Under the pieces are notes generated by a model that was given only the letters and a program-made list of their open reading frames with translations, ran no database searches and was not told where the DNA came from. 64,000 bases of DNA from an uncultured Pelagibacteraceae bacterium (lineage in GTDB: Bacteria > Pseudomonadota > Alphaproteobacteria > Pelagibacterales > Pelagibacteraceae), in assembly GCA_902628565.1 (NCBI GenBank), contig CACONR010000004.1, forward strand, positions 1 through 64,000, read 5' to 3'. The translations under genes and the position numbers were made by a program. Positions 16,612-24,307 of the stretch are shown here, piece after piece (within the stretch, counting starts at the first letter, position 1; each line of letters opens with the position of its first letter).

Positions 16612-17139
16612 ATGGCAAGAGTTACAGTTGAAGATTGTATTGATAAAGTAGATAGTCCATACGAGCTAGTCTTGGTAGCAAAAGAAAGAGCCACTCAGTT
16701 AAACACTGGTATCGAACCAACTTTAGATAGAGATAATGATAAGCACACTGTGATTGCACTAAGAGAAATTGCCGAGGAGAATATTAAAATTAAGGATTTA
16801 ACGGAAAGTGCAATCTATAAATTGAGAAAACATGTAGAACAAGTTGATGATGGTGCTGAAACTGATGAAGATGTTGGTGATGATTTTGAAAGTTTATATA
16901 AAGGCGAGATCTCAAAAAGCGGAACGCCTATTCTGCCATCGAAAAGAGCAAGGAAAGCGCCAGAAAAATTTCAGGTTTCAAAAGATGATTTAGCAGAATT
17001 GTCTGAAACAGTTAAGCCAGAAATATCAGATGTTCCCGAATCCGAAGACACAGAGGCAGATCAGGCAGATGTTTCTTTAGATCAAGTTTCTGAGAGCGAA
17101 GAGCAAGTAGCAGATGATACTGACACTTCAAATTCTTAA
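16612..17139 (+). CDS. rpoZ: RNA polymerase omega subunit with long acidic tail
   Basis: A 175-residue omega subunit. The N-terminal 70 residues hold the conserved core: [19 protein letters not shown], then [12 protein letters not shown] and [10 protein letters not shown]. Omega helps fold the beta-prime subunit and assemble RNA polymerase. The C-terminal half (about 80-175) is an extension rich in Asp, Glu and Ser, much longer than E. coli omega (about 90 residues). It ends 6 bp from the convergent CoA-transferase gene. The promoter suggests a leaderless message. Confidence 0.93.
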   Translation: MARVTVEDCIDKVDSPYELVLVAKERATQLNTGIEPTLDRDNDKHTVIALREIAEENIKIKDLTESAIYKLRKHVEQVDDGAETDEDVGDDFESLYKGEISKSGTPILPSKRARKAPEKFQVSKDDLAELSETVKPEISDVPESEDTEADQADVSLDQVSESEEQVADDTDTSNS

Positions 17140-17145
17140 AATTAA

Positions 17146-18291
17146 TTAATTACAAAATTCCTTAATTATTTTTTTTCGATGTTCATCTAGATCGGGTATG
17201 TCACCTCTTTTTTTTTCATCTTTATAAGATGACATTTTAATTGGGTTACCAGCCAGTTTAAAATCTCCAACAACTTTGTGAAACGCTTTAACAATCATGT
17301 TTCTAGACTCTATTTGAGGGTTTTCAACAGCTTCTTTAATATTGAAAATTGGTCCACATGGAATTTTATCTTTTTCCATTTCACTAACCCAATCACTTGT
17401 TTTTTTACTTGATAATTTTTTCTCTAAAATTTTTTTAAGCTCATCCATATTTTTTGCTCTAGATGAGTTATTTGAAAATTTTGGATTTTTACTTACCTCT
17501 GGAATTTTAAGAAGGTTACAAAGTTTTTCAAAAAGTTTATCATTTCCAGCTGCAATGATTATGTAACTATCTTGTGTCTTAAAGGCTTCAAAGGGTGCAA
17601 TTGATGGATGTCTTGAGCCCATAGGTTTTGGAATTTCATTTTTAGATAGATAACGTGCTATAGCATTTTCTAAGATAGCTATTTGACAATCAAGCATGGA
17701 AACATCTATGAACATTCCTTTTCCAGTTTTTTGTCTATCGTATAAAGCTGCATTTATACCTATCGCAGTAAAAAGCCCAGCAGTAATATCTCCAATTGAG
17801 GTTCCAACTCTAGTAGGTTCAGAGTTTGGTTGACCAGTAACACTCATTAAACCGCCCATACCTTGAACTACCATGTCGTAAGCGGGTAATTCTTTAAGTG
17901 GACCAGTTTGACCAAAGCCTGATGCTGAAGCATAAATTAGTTTTGGATATTTCTTATTTACGTCTTTCCAGCCAAACCCCCATTTTTCTAAAGTTCCAGG
18001 TTTAAAATTTTCAACCAGAATATCTGCTTTAGATAAAATTTTTTCAAAAATTTTTTTATCTTCGTCATTCTTTAAATTAAGTGCAATACTTTCCTTTCCT
18101 CTATTAAGAGACATGAAATAAGCAGAGTAATCTTTAATAAATGGTCCAAATTTTCTTGAGTCATCTCCAATTTCAGGTGCTTCAACTTTAATTACTCTAG
18201 CTCCTAAATCTGATAATATCATTGTGCAATAAGGACCAACTAATACTCTTGTTAAATCAACTACCAGTAGGTTTTTTAAAGGTCCATCCAT
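17146..18291 (-). CDS. CaiB/BaiF family III CoA-transferase
   Basis: A 381-residue CoA-transferase. LVVDLTRVLVGPYCTM (about 9-24), RVIKVEAPEIGDDSR and ENFKPGTLEKWG are the CoA-binding N-terminal motifs. Asp139 in LPAYDMVVQGMGG is the predicted catalytic residue that forms the glutamyl/aspartyl-CoA anhydride. It should move CoA between carboxylic acids; the pair is unknown. It is divergent from the TRAP operon, which may import its acid substrate (inference). Confidence 0.9.
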   Translation of the reverse strand: MDGPLKNLLVVDLTRVLVGPYCTMILSDLGARVIKVEAPEIGDDSRKFGPFIKDYSAYFMSLNRGKESIALNLKNDEDKKIFEKILSKADILVENFKPGTLEKWGFGWKDVNKKYPKLIYASASGFGQTGPLKELPAYDMVVQGMGGLMSVTGQPNSEPTRVGTSIGDITAGLFTAIGINAALYDRQKTGKGMFIDVSMLDCQIAILENAIARYLSKNEIPKPMGSRHPSIAPFEAFKTQDSYIIIAAGNDKLFEKLCNLLKIPEVSKNPKFSNNSSRAKNMDELKKILEKKLSSKKTSDWVSEMEKDKIPCGPIFNIKEAVENPQIESRNMIVKAFHKVVGDFKLAGNPIKMSSYKDEKKRGDIPDLDEHRKKIIKEFCN

Positions 18292-18322
18292 ATTACTTCA
18301 TCTTACATGAGTTTTTGTCGAC

Positions 18323-18351
18323 TTGACTCTTATTAATAAGTTCACTTTAAT
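18323..18351 (+). promoter_or_regulatory. Core promoter of the dctPQM operon
   Basis: TTGACT (18323-18328), 17-bp spacer, TTTAAT (18346-18351). The predicted start is near 18358, giving a leader of about 29 nt with a GAGGG ribosome site. Both hexamers and the spacing are identical to the tctC promoter. Confidence 0.75.
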
Positions 18352-18386
18352 TGAATTATTAAAAATAACAATAGAGGGAAAAAATA

Positions 18387-19397
18387 ATGTTAAAAAGAAT
18401 ATCTTTATATTTAACTTCATTAGTTTTTGTTTTTACTACTATTGGTTCTGCTTATGCAGTTACGCTAAAAGCAAGTCACCAATGGCCTGGTACTCCAAGA
18501 GCTGATGGATCTTATGATCCACGTCATGAAATGGTTCAAATCATTGCTGACGAGGTTAAAAAAGCAAATGTTGGAATAGATATCAGAATTTATCCAGCTA
18601 AATCATTATATAAACCAAAAGAACAGTGGAAACCTATGACAACTGGTCAGTTAGATATTTCTGCTTTTCCTTTAGCATACGCATCTAAGTTTCATCCAGA
18701 GTTTGATGCAACGTTAATGCCAGGAACTGTTAAAAATCATGATCACGCATTAAGATTTAATAAAGGTCCAATGATGACTGAAATTAAAAAAATCATTAAT
18801 GATGCTGGTGTTGTAGTTTTATCTGATGCTTGGTTAGGTGGTGGTTTTGCTTCAAAAACAAAATGTATTAAAAACCCTAACGACGCAAAAGGACAAGTGA
18901 TGAGAGCTGCTGGTAAAGCATTTAACCAAATGTTAGAAGCTGCAGGAGCAGGTATACAAAGTATGCCATCATCTGAAATTTATACTGGTTTACAAACAGG
19001 TGTATTAACAGGTGCAAATACTAGCTCAGGAAGTTTTGTGAGTTACAAAATTTATGAGCAAGTTTCATGCGCAACACCTCCAGGAAAATTTGGATTATGG
19101 TTTATGTATGAGCCAATTCTGATGTCTAAAAAGTCTTTTGATGCTTTAAATTCTAAGCAGCAAAAAGCTTTAATGAAAGCAGGAAAAGTTGCTGAAAAAT
19201 ACATGACAGCTCAAGTTGAAAACTTAGATAAAAAGTTTGAAGAAGCTTATAAAGCTGCAGGTGTTAAATTAGTATACATGAACGAAAAAGATCATGCTGC
19301 GTGGGTAGAGATTGCAAAAAAATCATCTCACAAAGCATTTGCTGATAAAGTTCCTGGTGGCGATAAGCTGATGGAAATGGCTTTAGCAGTTAAATAA
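18387..19397 (+). CDS. dctP: TRAP transporter substrate-binding protein (DctP family)
   Basis: A 336-residue periplasmic binding protein with a signal peptide (1-24, cleavage after SAYA). KASHQWPGTPRADGS starts the mature domain. Arg173 in GQVMRAAGKAFNQM is the conserved carboxylate-binding Arg of TRAP receptors. It belongs to the DctP/TAXI-unrelated acid-binding group; a carboxylate or keto acid is likely. A strong terminator-like hairpin directly follows it, before dctQ, suggesting more receptor than membrane subunit. Confidence 0.92.
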   Translation: MLKRISLYLTSLVFVFTTIGSAYAVTLKASHQWPGTPRADGSYDPRHEMVQIIADEVKKANVGIDIRIYPAKSLYKPKEQWKPMTTGQLDISAFPLAYASKFHPEFDATLMPGTVKNHDHALRFNKGPMMTEIKKIINDAGVVVLSDAWLGGGFASKTKCIKNPNDAKGQVMRAAGKAFNQMLEAAGAGIQSMPSSEIYTGLQTGVLTGANTSSGSFVSYKIYEQVSCATPPGKFGLWFMYEPILMSKKSFDALNSKQQKALMKAGKVAEKYMTAQVENLDKKFEEAYKAAGVKLVYMNEKDHAAWVEIAKKSSHKAFADKVPGGDKLMEMALAVK

Positions 19398-19411
19398 AAT
19401 AATATATAAAG

Positions 19412-19447
19412 AACCCCTATTTATTCTTATTAAATAGGGGTTTTTTT
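19412..19447 (+). terminator. Intrinsic terminator-like hairpin between dctP and dctQ
   Basis: A perfect 12-bp stem (AACCCCTATTTA at 19412-19423, pairing with 19431-19442), a 7-nt loop and a T-run at 19441-19447. The dctQ ATG starts at 19448, the very next base, and no ribosome site lies outside the stem. Confidence 0.88.
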
Positions 19448-19942
19448 ATGAAAAAAAAATATCTTAAATTTTGTGATTTTATAGCAAAAGCTTGTGGTGC
19501 TTTTGCGGTATTAGCTTTGCTCTTATCAATTTTAGTAATTGTAGAGCTAGTTTTTGAGAGATATTTTTTTCAAAGAGCAATTACATGGCAAACAGAATTA
19601 GTTACCATGTTATTAGTTGCATCAACTTTCATAGGAAGTGTGTATGTACTTAGTGAAAAAGCTCACGTTAGTATGGAATGGATTTATGATTTCTTATCCA
19701 AAAAAAATATCATTCGCTTAAAAATTTTTACTTCCTTATTAAGTTTATTATTTTTTCTGATTTTATTTTATTTTGGATTTTTAATGGTTGAAGAAGCGTT
19801 TACAAAAAATTATTCAACTGGAACAGTTTGGGACCCACCTTTATGGATACCGTATTCCTCAATGGCTTTAGGTGCTATACTAATGATTCTTCAATATATA
19901 GCTGAAATTATTAAACTTACTGACGATAAGGATTATAATTAA
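19448..19942 (+). CDS. dctQ: TRAP transporter small membrane subunit (DctQ)
   Basis: A 164-residue protein with four membrane helices. The positive N-terminus MKKKYLKF is followed by helix 1. ITWQTELVTMLLVASTFIG (about 52-70) is the family's conserved W-x-E segment. It forms the membrane part with DctM. Its ATG immediately follows the U-tract of the upstream hairpin, so it would only be translated from read-through transcripts. Its stop overlaps the dctM ATG by 1 nt. Confidence 0.9.
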   Translation: MKKKYLKFCDFIAKACGAFAVLALLLSILVIVELVFERYFFQRAITWQTELVTMLLVASTFIGSVYVLSEKAHVSMEWIYDFLSKKNIIRLKIFTSLLSLLFFLILFYFGFLMVEEAFTKNYSTGTVWDPPLWIPYSSMALGAILMILQYIAEIIKLTDDKDYN

Positions 19943-21273
19943 TGGACCCGTTAATAATAGCTCTAATCGTAGCAGTTTTTACCTTACTGGTTCTTTTTTC
20001 TGGAATCCCAATTGCTTTTGGCTTGAGCTTTGTATCAATAGTTCTTTTAGTATCATTTGAGGGTTTTCAAATGCTCGATGTTTTTGCTGAAACATTCTTT
20101 GCTGGATTAAATTCATTCGTTTTACTCTCAATACCAATGTTTATTTTAATGGGAATGGCTGTTGCTAATTCTCCTGCGGGTAAAGATTTATACACAGGTT
20201 TAGATAGATGGCTTTGGAGAGTGCCAGGTGGACTAGTGATTTCTAATATAGGAGCGTGCTCAATTTTTGCTGCATTAAGTGGATCAAGTCCTGCAACTTG
20301 CGCAGCTATTGGAACTATGGGAATACCAGAAATGAGAAAAAGAGGGTACTCAGATCAAATAGCTACAGGAACTATTGCGGCTGGTGGCACACTAGGAGTT
20401 TTAATTCCTCCAAGTATTGTTTTAATTGTTTATGGAATTGCAACTGGAACATCAATTGGAAGATTATTTTTATGTGGATTAGTACCCGGTTTTATGTTGG
20501 CAGGAATGTTTGCAATTTGGGCACTTATCCATAGTTATTTTATAGATAAAGATGCTGCAAAAGCTTTAAGAAACAGGGTAAAGCCAACTTTAAAAGAAAA
20601 ACTTGAAGTATTACCCAGAATTCTTCCATTCCTAGCAATTATTGCTGGAGTTTTATATGTTTTATATGGTGGGGTTGCAACTCCGTCTGAAGCATCTGGA
20701 GTTGGAGCGTTTTTAGTTTTTGTCTTGATTGCTGTTGTTTATAAAATTTACCAGCCAAAAAAGATTTGGAACATTGTTAAAGTATCAATGAAAGAAAGTG
20801 TAATGATAATGTTTATTATTGCAGCTTCTTATCTTTTTGCATTTACTCTTTCACAACTTTACGTAACGCAGTCTTTAGCTCAAAGTATGGTCGAGTTAAG
20901 TTCCAATAAGTGGGTCGTATTTATTTTAATTAATATATTTCTTTTGATCGCTGGTTTCTTTTTACCTCCGGTTGCAGTGATTGTCATGACCTCTGCGATT
21001 TTGTTGCCTGTAATTACAACTTTAGGATTTGATCCTTATTGGTTTGCAATAGTGTTTACTATCAATATGGAAATAGGATTGATAACTCCTCCCGTTGGAT
21101 TAAATCTTTATATTATAAAAGGTATCACCCCAGATGTAAGTTTATCTGAAATCTTAAAAGGCTCTATTCCTTTCATGATAATAATGGCATTAGCTATTTT
21201 AATTCTATGTATTTTTCCTGAAATTGTTACATGGCTACCTGATAAAATCATGGGTAAAGCACTTGGATATTAA
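19942..21273 (+). CDS. dctM: TRAP transporter large membrane subunit (DctM)
   Basis: A 443-residue channel subunit with about 12-13 membrane helices. LSIPMFILMGMAVANS (about 61-76), GGTLGVLIPPSIVLIVYG (about 151-168) and LITPPVGLNLYIIKG near the C-terminus are hallmark DctM stretches that shape the sodium and substrate sites. It couples sodium flow to uptake of the ligand presented by DctP. The last 11 nt overlap the predicted dusA start. Confidence 0.94.
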   Translation: MDPLIIALIVAVFTLLVLFSGIPIAFGLSFVSIVLLVSFEGFQMLDVFAETFFAGLNSFVLLSIPMFILMGMAVANSPAGKDLYTGLDRWLWRVPGGLVISNIGACSIFAALSGSSPATCAAIGTMGIPEMRKRGYSDQIATGTIAAGGTLGVLIPPSIVLIVYGIATGTSIGRLFLCGLVPGFMLAGMFAIWALIHSYFIDKDAAKALRNRVKPTLKEKLEVLPRILPFLAIIAGVLYVLYGGVATPSEASGVGAFLVFVLIAVVYKIYQPKKIWNIVKVSMKESVMIMFIIAASYLFAFTLSQLYVTQSLAQSMVELSSNKWVVFILINIFLLIAGFFLPPVAVIVMTSAILLPVITTLGFDPYWFAIVFTINMEIGLITPPVGLNLYIIKGITPDVSLSEILKGSIPFMIIMALAILILCIFPEIVTWLPDKIMGKALGY

Positions 21274-22267
21274 AGAAAAAATTAACAGAAAAGTTTCAGT
21301 TGCACCAATGATGGATTGTACTGATAGGCACGATCGTTTTTTTTTAAGATTAATGAGCAAAAATGTAATGCTTTATACCGAGATGGTCGCCACTAAATCC
21401 GCAATTCATGGAGATAGAAACAAAATTTTATCATTTAGCCCAGAAGAAAAACCCTTAGCTTTACAGGTCGGTGGCTCTGATAAAGGAGAATTAGCAGAGG
21501 TTGCAAAAATTGCAGAGGACATAGGTTATGATGAAATAAATATTAATCTTGGATGTCCAAGTAAAAAGGTTCAAAAAAATAAGTTTGGTGCATGTCTTAT
21601 GAAAGAACCTGATTTAGTAGCAGAATGTATAAATTCAATGGTAAAATCTTGTAAAATTCCAGTTACTGCTAAAACAAGAATAGGATTTGATCAAACAGAA
21701 AATTTTGATTACTTGCATAATTTTATATCAAAAATGAATTCTGCTGGATGCAATACTATTATTTTACATGCTCGAAAAGCTATACTTTCTGGATTGTCTC
21801 CAAAACAAAACTTAAATATTCCTAAACTAAATTACCAAATGGTTTATGATATAAAAAATAAAAATCCAAATTTAGAAATAATAATTAATGGGGGTATTTC
21901 TAAAATAGAAGAAATAAATAATCATTTAAAAAAATGTGATGGTGTAATGATTGGGAGATCTATATACCAAAATCCATATTCATTAGTAGAAATTGAAAAA
22001 GAAATATTTAAAACAAAAAATAACCCAACAAGAGAACAGGTTGTTGAAAAATTATTAGACTATTTAAAAAAAGAAGTATGTCTTGGAACTAAAGTAAACC
22101 ATATAATGAGACATACGGTCGGTCTTTATCACGGTCAAGTTGGATCAAAAGATTGGAAAAGATATCTTAGCGACAATATGATGGCTCGTGACTCTGATTT
22201 TCAAAAAACAAAACACATAATGACAATTGTTCAAAATAATGAAAAAGCCAATCAAGCAAACTCGTAA
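21263..22267 (+). CDS. dusA: tRNA-dihydrouridine synthase A
   Basis: An FMN-dependent TIM-barrel enzyme that reduces uridine to dihydrouridine in the tRNA D-loop. From the TTG start the product has about 334 residues. KVSVAPMMDCTDRHDRFFL opens the barrel, and the catalytic Cys98 is in NINLGCPSKKV. KTRIGFD and INGGI are FMN-contact motifs, and IMRHTVGLYHG is typical of DusA. No ATG lies before the barrel, so TTG at 21263 is preferred to a longer start at 21224 that would overlap dctM by 50 nt. Confidence 0.9.
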   Translation: MDIKEKINRKVSVAPMMDCTDRHDRFFLRLMSKNVMLYTEMVATKSAIHGDRNKILSFSPEEKPLALQVGGSDKGELAEVAKIAEDIGYDEININLGCPSKKVQKNKFGACLMKEPDLVAECINSMVKSCKIPVTAKTRIGFDQTENFDYLHNFISKMNSAGCNTIILHARKAILSGLSPKQNLNIPKLNYQMVYDIKNKNPNLEIIINGGISKIEEINNHLKKCDGVMIGRSIYQNPYSLVEIEKEIFKTKNNPTREQVVEKLLDYLKKEVCLGTKVNHIMRHTVGLYHGQVGSKDWKRYLSDNMMARDSDFQKTKHIMTIVQNNEKANQANS

Positions 22268-23103
22268 TGGAAATTTTAAATTTTAGTGAATTGTTTAATC
22301 TTTTGATTGTCTTAGGCATAGCTGCTGCAGTAGCAGGTTTTATGGCTGGTCTACTGGGTGTTGGCGGGGGTATTATTATGGTTCCAGCCTTATATTATGC
22401 GTTTACTGTATTAGATTTTGATATTGTTACTAGAATGCATTTATCTGTTGGAACTTCATTAGCAATAATAATTCCCACATCAATTATATCGACGAAAACT
22501 CATATGGAATATGATGCAGTAGATTTTAAAATGGTAAAATCTTTTGGAATTTTTATCTTGATCGGTGTTATTGCTGGAACTTTTTTAGCTGTAAATTTAA
22601 AAACACCTGCTCTGGTTTTGTTTTTTTCAATTTTTGCATTTATGGTAGGACTTTTTTTCATTTTCTTAAGGGAGAAACTTGTTGATAATCCAAAAAAAAT
22701 ATCAGATTTTATTAAAAATACCTCAGGAGTAATAATTGGATTTATATCTGTGCCTTTAGGAATAGGCGGTGGTTCATTGATGGTGCCTTTTATGAGAACA
22801 TTTGGTTATGATATAAGAAAATCAATTGGCACAGCTGCTGCAGTTGGATTTTTAATTGCTATAACTGGCACTACTACCATGATAATGGGTGGCAAAATTA
22901 TCGATAATGTTAGCACTCCTTATAGTTTAGGTTACATAAACTTACTTGGTTTCATAGTTTTTGTTCCTGTAACAATGATAATGGCAAGACTAGGTGCAAA
23001 AGCTGTTTACAAGATAGATAAAAAATTATTGAGTAAAATATTTGGAACTTTTTTAATATTGGTATCTATAAGATCTTTTCTTGAATATCTGTCGATTAAC
23101 TAA
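22267..23103 (+). CDS. TauE/SafE family sulfite or organosulfonate exporter-like protein
   Basis: A 278-residue membrane protein with about eight helices and two-fold repeat structure: GLLGVGGGIIMVPALY (about 28-43) in the first half and SVPLGIGGGSLMVPFM in the second. The family includes sulfite, sulfoacetate and other anion exporters; the substrate here is unknown. Its ATG overlaps the dusA stop (TAATG), so it belongs to the same transcription unit. Confidence 0.88.
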   Translation: MEILNFSELFNLLIVLGIAAAVAGFMAGLLGVGGGIIMVPALYYAFTVLDFDIVTRMHLSVGTSLAIIIPTSIISTKTHMEYDAVDFKMVKSFGIFILIGVIAGTFLAVNLKTPALVLFFSIFAFMVGLFFIFLREKLVDNPKKISDFIKNTSGVIIGFISVPLGIGGGSLMVPFMRTFGYDIRKSIGTAAAVGFLIAITGTTTMIMGGKIIDNVSTPYSLGYINLLGFIVFVPVTMIMARLGAKAVYKIDKKLLSKIFGTFLILVSIRSFLEYLSIN

Positions 23104-23111
23104 AGCCTTAT

Positions 23112-23315
23112 TTATTGATTAGTTCCCCATTTTACTCTATTCCAAACTCTTTCATGAAAATAGTAAAAGAAAAGTGGAATAATTGAACCAAACCCCAGTA
23201 TACTTGCTCCTTTAAATGTGCCTGTGAATATATATCCAAATATCATCCAATATATAAAAATTAACAACCTCCAGGAAAATGTTTTTGCAACCGATCTAAT
23301 TTTTTTATCTGCCAT
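23112..23315 (-). CDS. DUF2061 small membrane protein
   Basis: A 67-residue protein with two membrane helices. RSVAKTFSWRLLIFIYW at the N-terminus and FFYYFHERVWNRVKWG near the end are the DUF2061 signature. Function is unknown; related proteins are often near sulfur-assimilation or sulfite genes, and the neighbour here is TauE-like. It converges with that gene with an 8-bp gap. Confidence 0.8.
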   Translation of the reverse strand: MADKKIRSVAKTFSWRLLIFIYWMIFGYIFTGTFKGASILGFGSIIPLFFYYFHERVWNRVKWGTNQ

Positions 23316-23468
23316 ATTGATATTTTATATAGGAAATACGATAAAGAATGAATATTAAATATTCACTAAAATAGATTATTATACAAAAACCTAAGTATTC
23401 AGATCTATTTTGAAATTGGGACAATTTTTATATTTAGATATTTTAGTTTATAATTTATTTAACAAGTA
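23316..23468. other. Intergenic region between divergent genes
   Basis: About 150 bases of AT-rich sequence upstream of both the DUF2061 gene and the GNAT-like gene. It contains a short palindrome (TGAATAT, about 23349-23365). No clear RNA gene or coding sequence is visible. Confidence 0.4.
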
Positions 23469-24119
23469 ATGAGAGAAATTATCAAAAGTGTTAAACAAAA
23501 ACTTTTAGCTAAATATTTAAAAGATGGCTCCATAGAAAACTATTCAAAGAAAGCTAAAAAATTTAAACCGAGAATAAAAGCAAGAATTAGAAAAAATAAA
23601 CAACTTATAGGTAAAAATATTGGTAATTTTTTTGATTGGATTAAAGGCGCAGAGTTAGTTGAATTAAAAGAGTGTAATACTAAAGAAGATCCTGTAAGGC
23701 CAGAACTCAACAATACTTTCAGAAGAAGTTATGGAAGAAAAATTTTTGGAGTTAGGTATAAAGGAGAAATTCATGCAGTAATGTGTTTCGCTTATACTAA
23801 TGAAATACCAAAGTCTGTTGATGAGCTAGATATTATGAGCCAAGACGCTCATTTACAAAGCACTTTGAGAGGACAGAATGTAGGTAAAATTGCTATTGCC
23901 TATACTGTTTGGTCTAAAAAAAAGGGTGGTGGAAAATTAATTGTCAAAGAAGTATTTAATAAAATAAAAAAATCAAATCATCTTAACAGATTAGTTACTT
24001 TGTCTCCTTTAACAGATATGGCTTATAAATTTCATATAAAAAATGGAGCTAAACTAATTAGTGTAAATGAAACAACGCAAAATTTTGAATATAAAGTTAT
24101 AAAGAATAAAAAATATTAA
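23469..24119 (+). CDS. GNAT acetyltransferase-like protein of unknown substrate
   Basis: A 216-residue protein. The first 55 residues are strongly basic (many Lys/Arg). The rest fits a GNAT fold: RRSYGRKIFGVRYKGEIHAV, then IAIAYTVWSKKKGGGKLIVK (about 141-160) in the acetyl-CoA loop position, and FHIKNGAKLI near the end. The pattern resembles acetyltransferase-like proteins I associate with marine T4-like phages, which would suggest transfer, but this is from memory. It is a single gene followed by a terminator. Confidence 0.6.
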   Translation: MREIIKSVKQKLLAKYLKDGSIENYSKKAKKFKPRIKARIRKNKQLIGKNIGNFFDWIKGAELVELKECNTKEDPVRPELNNTFRRSYGRKIFGVRYKGEIHAVMCFAYTNEIPKSVDELDIMSQDAHLQSTLRGQNVGKIAIAYTVWSKKKGGGKLIVKEVFNKIKKSNHLNRLVTLSPLTDMAYKFHIKNGAKLISVNETTQNFEYKVIKNKKY

Positions 24120-24154
24120 AAAAAAAGGGTGGCTTCAGTCTCCCTCTACCACCC
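24118..24154 (-). terminator. Terminator-shaped hairpin on the minus strand
   Basis: Read on the minus strand, GGGTGG (24154-24149) pairs with CCACCC (24132-24127) around a 16-nt loop, and nine Ts follow (24126-24118). It is not oriented for the plus-strand gene that ends at 24119. The transcript it would end is not evident. Confidence 0.55.
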
Positions 24155-24168
24155 ATAATTAAAAGTTA

Positions 24169-24201
24169 TTTGATTCTCCTCGCGAATCAAAATATTTTTT
24201 T
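24169..24201 (+). terminator. Intrinsic terminator after the GNAT-like gene
   Basis: An 8-bp stem (TTTGATTC at 24169-24176 with GAATCAAA at 24184-24191), a 7-nt loop and a run of seven Ts (24195-24201). It lies 50 nt downstream of the gene's stop. Confidence 0.65.
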
Positions 24202-24307
24202 CAAAAAAAATATCTTCTTGTGCACGTATAAATTGAAATAATTAAAAAACCTCAATTTAAACACATGGTTTATATTTAAAATAATTAAAATAGTGTTACC
24301 TTTTAAT

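Noticed and set aside
24097-24156. Minus-strand micro-ORF starting MGGRGRLKPP within the hairpin
   Set aside because: Only 19 codons, ends in poly-Phe from the T-tract, and the GAGGAG upstream is too far from the ATG to act as ribosome site.
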